A stretch of 64,000 nucleotides of DNA. Source: Sphingobacteruim zhuxiongii (lineage in GTDB: Bacteria; Bacteroidota; Bacteroidia; Sphingobacteriales; Sphingobacteriaceae). Each line of letters starts with the position of its first letter. Within the stretch, counting starts at the first letter, position 1. The DNA lies in contig NZ_CP045652.1 of the NCBI RefSeq assembly GCF_009557615.1, positions 1,240,001-1,304,000 of the forward strand. Reading direction: 5' to 3'. Under the pieces are notes generated by a model, which was given only the letters and a program-made list of their open reading frames with translations, was not told the origin of the DNA and ran no database searches. Of the stretch, positions 7,854 through 16,166 are shown piece by piece. The position numbers were made by a program, and so were the translations under genes.

Positions 7854-10106
7854 TTAATAGTTAAGCGATAATCCAACACCAAATCCCATGTCGGAATCAT
7901 AGTGAGTTCGGATACCCATATGCCGCGTTAAGATATATTTTAAATCACCCATATACTCTTTATCGGAGTTAACCATAAAACCAGCTCTAATTCTTTTAGA
8001 AATAGGAATATCTTCACGCATCAACTGTAATCGTAGATTTCCATCATGATAAACTTCTGCTTGAAATCGTATTAACATAGGTAGCGTATAGGCAAATCCA
8101 ATTGACATTAAAGCGCGGTCATTTTTACTGTTTTTCTGTCCAAAGAGATTAGTTTCTGGACCATGTGTTTCCATATTTCTATACCGCCAATCAAATCCTA
8201 TAAAAGGCATAAACCATTGCATGCGATCGGTAAATCGGCCTATATGGGTTTCAACTTCATAACCATGCATAGCCTGATAGCCTAAGCGCCACTCGCTTGA
8301 TAGCTGCCATCTCGTATTCTGTAGCATGAGTTCTCCATCATTACCATTGGATGCAAAGTCATTCTGTATCATAAAATGGGGCATATTACTTTCCTGTTGA
8401 AGCATTCGGTAAGCTTTATCTTTATGGAGTAGTTTTGGATTCTCCGGCTGATCCTCAGTGCTAAACACGCGGTTCATTCCCGCCATCATGTGATAGAGTA
8501 TATGACAATGAAAAAACCAATCTCCATCAACATTCGATTCGAACTCAATCGTGTCGGTTTCCATCGGCATAATATCCAATACATTCTTTAAAGGAGCGTG
8601 ATCACCTTGTCCATTGAGTACACGAAAATCATGTCCGTGTAAGTGCATAGGATGTCGCATCATTGAATTGTTGTAAAGAACAATACGTAGCGCTTCCCCT
8701 TTTTTGATTTTTATCTTATCAACTTCAGAAAGAACCTTGTTATCCATGCTCCATACATATCGATTCATGTTACCCGTTAATTCGAATTTTAGTTCCCGAA
8801 CCGTAGTTCCTTCTGGGAATTTTGTCGAAGTAGGAGAACGGAGCATACCATAATTTAGCGTGACAATTTTAGGACTGATGTTATCAGATTGGTTATGTGT
8901 ATCGCTGTGCATCTCTCCGTGTTTTGCAGAGGTCCTGTGATCTTTATGCCCGCTTGCCGATTCTACAGTTTCTGGATACATGACGGTATTCATATCCATC
9001 TTTTGCAAAGACATCTTCATACCCATATCATCTAGGTCGCCGTTCATCTTCATCATTGCATTCATCATCTTCATCCCCTCGAAATATTTTAATTTAGGGA
9101 GAGGAGCGACAAGCTGTTTGATGCCATCGCCTAAGTAAATTGATGTGTTTTTTGTGCGATCTTCCGGGGTTGCCATAAACTCATATGCGAATCCATTCTC
9201 TGGTATTTCAACAACAACATCGTAAGTTTCTGAAACAGCAATCAACAGGCGGTCTACTTTTACGGGTTCTACATCGTTTCCGTCGTTAGCAACAACAGTT
9301 ATCTTTCCACCAGCATAGGTCAACCAAAAATAGGAAGATGCGCCTGCATTGATTACGCGTAGACGAACTTTGTCGCCAGCTTTAAAATCCTTAAAGGATT
9401 GCTCGCTCTGACCGTTGATAAGGAATCGGTCGTAGTACACATCACTGACGTCCATCGCTAACATACGTTTCCATTCATTGGCGACTTTTGTTTTGAAATG
9501 ACCCGCTTTTATGGCCTCAGCATAACTCTGTGTTGCATTCTTTTTAATGGCAAACCAATCATTCGCGTTGTGCAACATTCTATGCACATTGTCAGGATTT
9601 AGATCTGTCCATTCACTCAGAACAATAGGGATGGTCGGTAAGTCGTCAATACCCTTCCTGTTTGTTTTATCTTCGTCTTTTTTCTTCAAGACTAAGGCTC
9701 CATACATTCCAATTTGCTCTTGCATTCCAGTATGGCTGTGGTACCAATGCGTTCCGTTTTGAATTATAGGAAAGCGATAGATATAGGTACTTCGAGGCTT
9801 AATCGGCATCTGCGTTAGAAAGGGAACACCATCTTCAGGATTGGGGAGGTAGATTCCATGCCAATGTAGGGAAGTAGGTTCGTCCATTTCGTTGTGAACA
9901 TGTATCTCCGCCGTATCTCCTTCGGTAAATGTAAGGGTTGGCATCGGAATCATACCATTGACCGCGATAGCGCGTTTTGTTTTATTTCCATAGTTGACTA
10001 GCGTGTCCTTAACATACAAGTCGTACTTAACAACCATTTGTCCAAATAATGAAAGGCTGAAAAGCAGTAGCACGCTAAGTATCGAAGAGGTTCTTAGCTT
10101 TTTCAT
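7854..10106 (-). CDS. Multicopper oxidase (CopA-type) fused to a CopB-like barrel
   Basis: Exported protein of 750 residues with a Sec signal peptide (about residues 1-22). All four copper-ligand clusters are present: HWHG near 81, HWYHSH near 122, HPMHLHGHDF near 489 and HCHILYHMMAGM near 533. A Met-rich stretch (about 342-375, repeated MxM) and a His-rich stretch (about 385-410) should bind Cu(I)/Cu(II) before oxidation. After about residue 600 the sequence changes to alternating aromatic/polar strands ending in GVGLSLNY, like the outer-membrane barrel of CopB copper-resistance proteins. A usual CopA ends near 600, so this is a CopA-CopB fusion that would anchor the oxidase to the outer membrane. 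It sits 42 bp downstream of the HMA-DUF3347 gene. Likely role: periplasmic copper detoxification. Confidence 0.85.
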   Translation of the reverse strand: MKKLRTSSILSVLLLFSLSLFGQMVVKYDLYVKDTLVNYGNKTKRAIAVNGMIPMPTLTFTEGDTAEIHVHNEMDEPTSLHWHGIYLPNPEDGVPFLTQMPIKPRSTYIYRFPIIQNGTHWYHSHTGMQEQIGMYGALVLKKKDEDKTNRKGIDDLPTIPIVLSEWTDLNPDNVHRMLHNANDWFAIKKNATQSYAEAIKAGHFKTKVANEWKRMLAMDVSDVYYDRFLINGQSEQSFKDFKAGDKVRLRVINAGASSYFWLTYAGGKITVVANDGNDVEPVKVDRLLIAVSETYDVVVEIPENGFAYEFMATPEDRTKNTSIYLGDGIKQLVAPLPKLKYFEGMKMMNAMMKMNGDLDDMGMKMSLQKMDMNTVMYPETVESASGHKDHRTSAKHGEMHSDTHNQSDNISPKIVTLNYGMLRSPTSTKFPEGTTVRELKFELTGNMNRYVWSMDNKVLSEVDKIKIKKGEALRIVLYNNSMMRHPMHLHGHDFRVLNGQGDHAPLKNVLDIMPMETDTIEFESNVDGDWFFHCHILYHMMAGMNRVFSTEDQPENPKLLHKDKAYRMLQQESNMPHFMIQNDFASNGNDGELMLQNTRWQLSSEWRLGYQAMHGYEVETHIGRFTDRMQWFMPFIGFDWRYRNMETHGPETNLFGQKNSKNDRALMSIGFAYTLPMLIRFQAEVYHDGNLRLQLMREDIPISKRIRAGFMVNSDKEYMGDLKYILTRHMGIRTHYDSDMGFGVGLSLNY

Positions 10107-10148
10107 AATTTTCCTTAAGGAATAAATAGAATGTCTGTGAGTTTAGTT

Positions 10149-11036
10149 TTAGATTTTTTCTTTTACTTCACCACAGGTCATCATTTTTGAACCGTAATAA
10201 GGATTTTTAATCTCTTCTTCTAAACTCAACCAATGAGCACCTTTGCCAGCGTTTGCCATCGGACAAAATTGTAAATATAAGGGGATTGTAGTTTTCGAAA
10301 CCTTTGCTAGCGAATAGATCTGGTTCGATAGGTTCATGAAGCTATTTCTTTGCTTGGTCAGATCTGTCGCCTTTTCAATTGCAGTAGTTTCATTTTCTAA
10401 ACTTCTTATAACCTTCATCCATAGCTCATGAACCGAAGTGTTAAGCGTTGACATATCGATCGAAGTGATGCTCTTTTTCAAGGTCTGTGCGGCACTTTGA
10501 GCTGATTTACTGTCAGATGCAAGCAATGCGTTTTTAAGGTTGATATAGCTCTTAAAAACAGGGTCTAATTGATTGTTTGATTCAGATGATTGTGTTTGTT
10601 GATTTTGAACGGTATTATTTTGATTGTTGCTCGCATCTTGATGATGCTGGTGCCCGGTCTGATCGTGTACAATAGGATCGTCTGTTGCTATCGTATGAGC
10701 ACGGTCATAGCGACAACATTCATGCAATTTCGCATATACATCGTCGGGAGCTCGGAAAGACTGGTTATCATATCCGGCTTGGGCAATCTTCTTCAAAATT
10801 GCTTCTTCCGATGTTTTGTTAGCGTCAAACGTCAAAACGGCCATATGGGTATCTTCATCCCATTCTGCTTTGGCTATCTTGGGTTCATAAGCTGCGGTTT
10901 CTATTGTCTTTTTACACATCCCACAATTACCATTGATTTCAACGGTACTCGTTACTGCATTCTTAATTTGCGCTTGGGAAGAAATCGTGAACAACACGAT
11001 AAAGGTAGAGGCGATTAATGCCTTTAAATTTTTCAT
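10149..11036 (-). CDS. HMA + DUF3347 exported copper-associated protein
   Basis: Exported protein of 295 residues with a Sec signal peptide. Residues 28-95 form a heavy-metal-associated domain whose metal site is GNCGMCKKT (CxxC). A segment LHECCRYDR follows, then a low-complexity His/Gln/Asn linker (about 120-155). The C-terminal 140 residues are DUF3347 (FKSYINLKNALLASD, SIDMSTLNTSVHELWMK, LQFCPMANAGKGAHWLS). DUF3347 proteins recur beside Cus/Cop genes in Bacteroidota and probably bind or pass on periplasmic copper. Its location between the multicopper oxidase and a Cys/His-rich protein supports a copper-chaperone role. Confidence 0.85.
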   Translation of the reverse strand: MKNLKALIASTFIVLFTISSQAQIKNAVTSTVEINGNCGMCKKTIETAAYEPKIAKAEWDEDTHMAVLTFDANKTSEEAILKKIAQAGYDNQSFRAPDDVYAKLHECCRYDRAHTIATDDPIVHDQTGHQHHQDASNNQNNTVQNQQTQSSESNNQLDPVFKSYINLKNALLASDSKSAQSAAQTLKKSITSIDMSTLNTSVHELWMKVIRSLENETTAIEKATDLTKQRNSFMNLSNQIYSLAKVSKTTIPLYLQFCPMANAGKGAHWLSLEEEIKNPYYGSKMMTCGEVKEKI

Positions 11037-11114
11037 TTCAAATATTTTTAAATAATCAAACTATCAAGCGTTTACGGGCTTGATTTCCAAATAATAAATC
11101 GAACGAGGAATTGA

Positions 11115-11495
11115 TTATCCGATTTTAGGCGGAATAAAAATACTTGAGAATCCATTCGATACAGTGAATTGCTGAAATTCTGTATTTAAGGATTTGATTG
11201 TATAGGAGGGAACGTCAAACTCGAATGAAAAGTTGTTGATTTGCAGGTGCGACAGCATAGGAATTATGCAGCAACAAGGACTATTTCCCTGACAACCACT
11301 GGAACCATCCGTAGATTTTTCGATAGGTTTACTGTCTTTGTCACAGCAATGATGCCTCTTTTCGTTTTTATCTTCGTTTGTTGTATGTTCACATTTTTCA
11401 GTTTCTTGTTGTTCATGATGCATAGCACAAGCTACACTCTGCTTGGGAAGCAGGAATGACAACAAAAGAAAACCTATGAGAACAATGTATTTCAT
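11115..11495 (-). CDS. Small exported Cys/His-rich protein, putative metal binder
   Basis: Protein of 126 residues with a Sec signal peptide (cleavage near residue 22, VACAMHHE). Residues 22-80 are rich in Cys, His, Glu and Lys (CEHT, RHHCCDKD, GCQGNSPCCC), an array of potential copper or zinc ligands. The C-terminus is the motif SIFIPPKIG, which I associate with small proteins in Bacteroidota copper loci. It lies 78 bp upstream of the DUF3347 gene on the same strand. A weak 6-bp hairpin at 11064-11083 lies between them. Likely a periplasmic metal buffer; the specific function is inference. Confidence 0.65.
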   Translation of the reverse strand: MKYIVLIGFLLLSFLLPKQSVACAMHHEQQETEKCEHTTNEDKNEKRHHCCDKDSKPIEKSTDGSSGCQGNSPCCCIIPMLSHLQINNFSFEFDVPSYTIKSLNTEFQQFTVSNGFSSIFIPPKIG

Positions 11496-11543
11496 CTGAA
11501 CAATAAACGTTTTTTAAGGCAAAATGTTATGATGACGTATGCT

Positions 11544-12152
11544 TTAATGTTTCTGCAAGTTAATAAATAATTCAGATCCAGCGCGCGGTTTAATGCTATT
11601 ATAGCTCTCCTCCATCTTGTGGATATCAAAATATGCGGAAAAAGCAGGATGATATTCAGCGATATGTCCGCCGAAAGGAGGTCCTTCTTTCTCAAAGTCG
11701 GTGTTAAAAAGCAAACCAACTAATCGTCCTTGTGGTACTAGTAGGCTAGCCATCTTCTGGATGTACTGTGGTCGTAAACTTGGATCGATCGCACAGAAGA
11801 ATGTTTGCTCTATAATTAGATCAAATTGAGCCTCGAGTTCGAAAAAATCACCTTCTATAATAGAGACCTCCGGATGATCTTTAAACTTGTTTCGCGCATT
11901 TAAAACGGCAATGGGAGCAATATCTATCAACGTAACGTTTGTAAACCCTTTTTCCAGGAGATAAGATGCTTCATAAGCATTTCCGCAACCTGGAATGAGA
12001 ATCTTAATATTTTTATCAGTAATGCTATCGATGTATTTGGAAATAGCGGGAGCGGCATAGCCTATATCCCAACCAGTCTGCTTATTCTCCCAGCGCGTAT
12101 TCCAAAAGGATTGGGTAGATTCAGGATTCAATAGTGTCTTATTTCGTTCCAT
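11544..12152 (-). CDS. TPMT-family SAM-dependent methyltransferase
   Basis: Class I methyltransferase of 202 residues in the thiopurine S-methyltransferase family. Visible are the TPMT lead-in FWNTRWENKQTGWDIGY (about residues 15-31), the SAM-binding loop ILIPGCGNAYEASYLLEKG (about 50-68) and the conserved IIEQTFFCAIDPSLRPQY (about 112-130). Bacterial TPMT-like enzymes methylate small thiols or inorganic selenium/tellurium species, hence a possible detoxification role. I prefer the ATG at 12152 to one seven codons upstream because the family begins close to there. It is 48 bp upstream of the Cys/His-rich gene and may share its transcript. Confidence 0.8.
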   Translation of the reverse strand: MERNKTLLNPESTQSFWNTRWENKQTGWDIGYAAPAISKYIDSITDKNIKILIPGCGNAYEASYLLEKGFTNVTLIDIAPIAVLNARNKFKDHPEVSIIEGDFFELEAQFDLIIEQTFFCAIDPSLRPQYIQKMASLLVPQGRLVGLLFNTDFEKEGPPFGGHIAEYHPAFSAYFDIHKMEESYNSIKPRAGSELFINLQKH

Positions 12153-12239
12153 GTTATGCGATCTTGATACCAAATTATTAATATTTTATGGTAATCGATT
12201 TGACCTTATGTCATAAATTGAACATAATAAAATAGACGT

Positions 12240-13454
12240 TTAATTTTTCTTGAAAAGCATTACTGTGTGTTCGTCTCCATCTGTATACGGGACAATCGAA
12301 GTGTTCACTAGCTTAAAATCCCTTTGTTTGAGCATTTCTATCAAGCTTTTTTGACGATGGTAATAAAACTTTACTGAACCTAATGGATTGGTTTTGACCT
12401 CAGGTTTGGAAGGTTCGCCTTCTACAAAGGACACATAAAACAAACCGTATTTTGAAAGCTTATCAGCGACATCGTCAAAGAATTGCTGAGTTTCCATTTC
12501 GTTCAGATAGGGGATACAAAAGCCTGCAATGACCGCATCGAATTTGCCATCTATCAATCCAATAGCGCGGGCATCTAATAGATGAAAATCTCCCTCAGGT
12601 ACATTTTTACGAGCAAGCTCCAACATATTTTCAGCAATATCGACGCCTAGCAATTTGATATTCGGGTTATGCTGATGTATAAACCGAGAAATATTTCCCG
12701 GACCGCATCCGATGTCTAAGATGCGATTATGACTAAGTACGAGATGATCCAATAGGTTTTTGTAGGTCTCATCGTAAATCGTCAGATCCATGAACTTATT
12801 TTCATAGAGCTCCGCTATATTATTCCATGTATTAAAGGTTTCACTTTTATCTTCAGGTTCTTCCTTTTCTCGGAGGATATAACAGCCTGCTTCACTCGGA
12901 TGATCTAGTACAAGGCTTTCAGGATCTTCTTTACGAATCAGGTCAATAATCATCGCATCGCCAATTGCAACGAGCTTAAAAATTATTGCGAGCGCAAGGA
13001 GGGTTGGATTACCAATTGCTATAGCGATAATAGCAGGTATCACGCCTAAGATAATGCCGGGCATTGCACCGCCGATGATATAATGTTTTAGTTTCAGGGG
13101 TTCTTTACAATGGCAGTAGGGGGTCAACATTTTTGCTAATATTCCATATTTCATCGATTTGTGTCCTCCCTTAGCATATATACTCCAAGTAAGTCCATGT
13201 ATCAATTCATGAACAATAACTCCAACAAATAGAATTAAGAGGAAACCAAAGCCTTTTAAAATTGATGCACCCGATGCAATCGACTTCGCGGTCTCTTTCA
13301 TCGAATCCAGGGTAAATTGATCGGACCAAATTAGAAAATAGGGAATCAAGTATATGATGGCAATTGGAATAATTGCCAAGCAGCCAAGCGTATTGGCTTT
13401 TACTAAATCAATTGTCAGTTGTTTCTTATGGTAGTTTGATAGGTCAATGTCCAT
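12240..13454 (-). CDS. DUF3267 membrane zincin fused to a methyltransferase
   Basis: Two-domain protein of 404 residues. Residues 1-195 are a DUF3267 membrane zinc metallopeptidase-like domain: four hydrophobic helices, the zinc motif HELIHG at 82-87, the family TPYCHCKEPL segment (111-120) and a GD pair at 165-166 that may give the third ligand; it ends in DHPSEAGCYIL as stand-alone members do. Residues 205-404 are a class I SAM-dependent methyltransferase with ILDIGCGPGN (245-254) and a downstream FDAVIAGFCIPYL. Normally these are separate proteins. The start overlaps the GNAT gene by 11 bp, so the two are translationally coupled. The methyl acceptor and protease substrate are unknown; the cytoplasmic methyltransferase would be tethered to the inner membrane. 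Confidence 0.8.
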   Translation of the reverse strand: MDIDLSNYHKKQLTIDLVKANTLGCLAIIPIAIIYLIPYFLIWSDQFTLDSMKETAKSIASGASILKGFGFLLILFVGVIVHELIHGLTWSIYAKGGHKSMKYGILAKMLTPYCHCKEPLKLKHYIIGGAMPGIILGVIPAIIAIAIGNPTLLALAIIFKLVAIGDAMIIDLIRKEDPESLVLDHPSEAGCYILREKEEPEDKSETFNTWNNIAELYENKFMDLTIYDETYKNLLDHLVLSHNRILDIGCGPGNISRFIHQHNPNIKLLGVDIAENMLELARKNVPEGDFHLLDARAIGLIDGKFDAVIAGFCIPYLNEMETQQFFDDVADKLSKYGLFYVSFVEGEPSKPEVKTNPLGSVKFYYHRQKSLIEMLKQRDFKLVNTSIVPYTDGDEHTVMLFKKN

Positions 13455-13908
13455 TATTTACTTTTTTATCCTTATATGTCATGTAAATCATATCGATGCC
13501 AGGAGCCCAATAGTCTTTGTGTGTTTCAATGGCAACAAAACCGTTTTTCTCATAGAATTTAAATGCGAATTGAGAGGTTCGCACAATGATTCTTTCGACG
13601 GTTTTATTGGATTTGATTATTTCTAAACGATGAGATAATAGCTGCTTTCCAATTCCTAATCCCTGAAGTGAGGCGTCGACAAAGTCCCAACTGATATATG
13701 CATCATTGCCTTTATAGTTGATTCCTCCAGCTCCAACGAGATGAGTATCTTGTTCGATTACAAAATATTCCTCACGTTCATTATTTAGGTATTCGATTAA
13801 GTCATTGCGTTCTTCTTCTGCAAAATAGCTCGGTACGTTCGTATTAAACAAACGCAAGACCAATTCATAGTCATCGACTTGATAGGGTCTAATATTCAAT
13901 TCTTTCAT
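13444..13908 (-). CDS. GNAT-family N-acetyltransferase
   Basis: Protein of 154 residues with the GNAT fold. The acetyl-CoA loop is seen as LQGLGIGKQLLSHRLE (about residues 84-99), a variant of the usual Q/RxxGxG/A motif, and the C-terminal FAFKFYEKNGF strand-helix (about 114-124) is typical. There is no signal peptide. It overlaps the following DUF3267-methyltransferase gene by 11 bp and starts 9 bp after the DUF695-like gene ends, so these three may form one operon. The substrate cannot be inferred. Confidence 0.8.
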   Translation of the reverse strand: MKELNIRPYQVDDYELVLRLFNTNVPSYFAEEERNDLIEYLNNEREEYFVIEQDTHLVGAGGINYKGNDAYISWDFVDASLQGLGIGKQLLSHRLEIIKSNKTVERIIVRTSQFAFKFYEKNGFVAIETHKDYWAPGIDMIYMTYKDKKVNNGH

Positions 13909-13917
13909 TCAACTGTG

Positions 13918-15021
13918 CTATTCCTTGAATTTATCGAAACTATGCCAATACTTGTCTTTGTATATATCGAATTCTACTTTAAAGTTATTCGCATATTTCT
14001 TGACGATTTCCGTCATCACTCGTGAGGGTGTTCGGAAGTCTCGGCAGACCATGTTTATTTCACGGAGCCCATTGCCTGTTTCTCGGAGTATGTTGAGGTA
14101 TCCCTCTGTCTCGGGAAGCCTGTTGCTAACATCATCCTCTAATCTATCCATCAACTCGTATGTTGCATCATCGGGTAACCCATTCTCTGGTATTCCATCA
14201 TAATGAATCATGATAAGTAAAACCCAAGGGTGCGAAGCTTTATAATCCCAATCCAACAAAGTCTTATTTACGATGGCGAAAATCGGCAGACCATCTTCAA
14301 GTTCGCCTTCAAAAGAGGAGTACACATCGTCCTGACTATTATGTGTTATCTTATCGTATTTCTCAACAAATTCTTTCTCGCGCCATGTAAGGTAAGCATT
14401 TAATTTTTCTAAGGGAATAAGATCGGGATGTTCTTGATCTGGACCCACTACTGATACGTTGTCGATACTCGTTATGGACTTCAACTCGCCGAGTGCATTG
14501 TCTAAAAATATGCAAACACCATTATAAATTTCCTCATGAAGATTAGCGTCATAAAGCTCATAAACAAGAACCAAATCGATTTGATCGGGAAAGGCCGGAT
14601 GTTCAATAGGATAGAATTTTAGATTATCACTGCTGTAATTCCTATTATTCATTTTAATACCAAAATCCTTGATGTCGCTCGCTTCTTTTAACGCAATAAA
14701 GCGCCAAGAGTCTAAAGAAGGGGCTTCTTTTACAAGATCTTCGATAAATGCAATATTTCTTACAATTGCATCAGGCGTGAGTGTTAGTTCAGCAACTTTT
14801 GTTTCCTTATGAATTCCTACAAGAAAATAAATACGCTCATGTAGTTTCGATAGCTGCTCCGCTAGAGGGACAAAGAATTGACCTTCTATGTTCTTTCCGT
14901 CTTGAACTGCTTTGTAGAATTCTTTTTCATGATCATTGAACCATTTCCAGAAATCTACAATAGATTGAATTTCGCTTACTCGCTCAGAATTACCTTTAAA
15001 AAGCTTATTAAATATGCTCAT
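13918..15021 (-). CDS. DUF695-like conserved protein
   Basis: Cytoplasmic protein of 367 residues from the ATG at 15021 (MSIFNKLFKG), chosen over an ATG ten codons upstream. The C-terminal part, including DWDYKASHPWVLLIMIHYDG and the final DIYKDKYWHSFDKF, resembles the DUF695 domain found in uncharacterised bacterial proteins. The N-terminal 150 residues are a distinct domain starting with FWKWFNDHEKEFYKAVQ. No catalytic motif, membrane helix or signal peptide is visible. It is first in a run with GNAT and DUF3267-methyltransferase genes. Function unknown. Confidence 0.6.
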   Translation of the reverse strand: MSIFNKLFKGNSERVSEIQSIVDFWKWFNDHEKEFYKAVQDGKNIEGQFFVPLAEQLSKLHERIYFLVGIHKETKVAELTLTPDAIVRNIAFIEDLVKEAPSLDSWRFIALKEASDIKDFGIKMNNRNYSSDNLKFYPIEHPAFPDQIDLVLVYELYDANLHEEIYNGVCIFLDNALGELKSITSIDNVSVVGPDQEHPDLIPLEKLNAYLTWREKEFVEKYDKITHNSQDDVYSSFEGELEDGLPIFAIVNKTLLDWDYKASHPWVLLIMIHYDGIPENGLPDDATYELMDRLEDDVSNRLPETEGYLNILRETGNGLREINMVCRDFRTPSRVMTEIVKKYANNFKVEFDIYKDKYWHSFDKFKE

Positions 15022-15099
15022 CGCATGAAGTTTATCGCTGTGAGCTATCAATTTAGTAAGAAATGCTGAAATAATGAACTAGGACGGGGGATAATAAAA

Positions 15100-15125
15100 A
15101 AAAGCACCTCATTCGAAGTGCTTTT
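15100..15125. terminator. Bidirectional-looking hairpin terminator
   Basis: Stem AAAAGCAC / GTGCTTTT with a 10-nt loop, flanked by A-rich sequence before and T-rich sequence after. It lies between the end of the DUF5606 gene (15141) and the start of the next minus-strand gene (15021), ending the cyclophilin-DUF5606 transcript. Confidence 0.6.
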
Positions 15126-15140
15126 CTTATTTTAATATTC

Positions 15141-15545
15141 TTATGCTAAAGGAGCGGGTGCTTCTTCTTCAAATAATGGTAATTCTTTGATGATATTGTA
15201 CCAAGAAATTATTTTTTTAATATCAGAAGAATATACTCTTTGTTCGTCATGACCTGGAGCAACTTCTCTGAAGAAATTTCTCAAAGTATCTCCATCAGCT
15301 TTTACTTCCGGTGTATTGCCTTCATTTCCTTTGATTGCTTCGAATACATCAATCAAACGAATTTCATCGTCTTCACCGTATATTGTGATATCTTCCAAAG
15401 TTGCCATCTTAGTCGTTGACAGATTGACAACAGATTTAATCTTCGCCTTGTCTAAGCTTTCTAAAATGAAACCACCTTTGTTTTGTCCAATTAACTTGAA
15501 TAAACCTGGCTTACCAGTTACTGAAACTAATCCTCTTAAATTCAT
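15141..15545 (-). CDS. DUF5606 domain protein
   Basis: Protein of 134 residues, nearly all of it the Bacteroidota-specific DUF5606 domain (begins MNLRGLVSVTGKPGLFKLIGQ; contains GFILESLDKAKIKSVVNLS). It has a small beta-rich N-terminal half, a helical middle (IDVFEAIKG, LRNFFREVAPGHDEQRVY) and a short acidic/Pro-Ala tail. Cytoplasmic, function unknown. It starts 12 bp after the cyclophilin gene ends and is surely co-transcribed with it, a hint of a link to protein folding or only to a shared promoter. Confidence 0.8.
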   Translation of the reverse strand: MNLRGLVSVTGKPGLFKLIGQNKGGFILESLDKAKIKSVVNLSTTKMATLEDITIYGEDDEIRLIDVFEAIKGNEGNTPEVKADGDTLRNFFREVAPGHDEQRVYSSDIKKIISWYNIIKELPLFEEEAPAPLA

Positions 15546-15557
15546 TTTTCTTAATTC

Positions 15558-16016
15558 TTAATCTTCAATAATTTCTACTGCAAGAATACGATCACCTTGA
15601 CGGATATCATCAACTACATCTACATTCTCAATTACTTTACCGAAACAAGTGTGATTTCTGTCTAAGTGAGCAGTATTATTGCGACTATGGCATACAAAAA
15701 ATTGTGATCCACCAGTATTACGACCAGCATGAGCCATTGACAATACGCCACGATCGTGGTGTTGGTTGCCACCTTCTAGTTCACAATCGATTTTATATCC
15801 TGGACCACCAGTACCTGGCATACCTGTTGCACCTTCACGTGTATTTGGACATCCGCCTTGAATAACGAAGTCTGGAATTACACGGTGAAAAGTTAAACCA
15901 TCATAATATCCTGATTTAGCCAATTTAATAAAGTTCGCTACTGTATTTGGTGCATCTTCTGTGTAAAATTGCACAGTCATATCACCTTTTTCTGTTTTGA
16001 TAATTGCTTTACTCAT
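15558..16016 (-). CDS. Cyclophilin-type peptidyl-prolyl cis-trans isomerase
   Basis: Cytoplasmic cyclophilin of 152 residues, no signal peptide. Conserved elements are visible in order: [14 protein letters not shown] (catalytic Arg in FHR, about residues 43-56), the [12 protein letters not shown] loop, [18 protein letters not shown] (about 92-109) and [22 protein letters not shown]. The usual Trp before the catalytic region is absent, as in many short bacterial forms. It catalyses isomerisation of Xaa-Pro bonds during protein folding. First gene of a two-gene operon with DUF5606, driven by a promoter box at 16045-16052. Confidence 0.92.
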   Translation of the reverse strand: MSKAIIKTEKGDMTVQFYTEDAPNTVANFIKLAKSGYYDGLTFHRVIPDFVIQGGCPNTREGATGMPGTGGPGYKIDCELEGGNQHHDRGVLSMAHAGRNTGGSQFFVCHSRNNTAHLDRNHTCFGKVIENVDVVDDIRQGDRILAVEIIED

Positions 16017-16044
16017 AAGTTCAATTCATTCGAAAAATATTTAC

Positions 16045-16052
16045 AAAGATAA
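16045..16052 (-). promoter_or_regulatory. Promoter -7 box for the cyclophilin operon
   Basis: On the minus strand this reads TATCTTTG, a perfect match to the Bacteroidota TAnnTTTG element. It would give a leader of roughly 20-25 nt before the ATG at 16016. No clear upstream TTG was found. Confidence 0.5.
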
Positions 16053-16166
16053 GGTTTTAGCCTAGAATAGGAAGTTATGTCTGTAAGTTATTGATTTTGA
16101 ATGATTTTATCTCTTCTGAATTCCGTATATTTAATGGGAATCGATTGTTAATCAAATAGATATCGT

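Noticed and set aside
10590-11018. Open frame of 142 codons opposite the HMA-DUF3347 gene
   Set aside because: The minus-strand gene has a clear signal peptide and two known domains, while the antisense product has no family features.
11064-11083. 6-bp hairpin TCAAGC...GCTTGA between two copper genes
   Set aside because: Short stem and large loop with no T-run; not supported as a terminator or attenuator.
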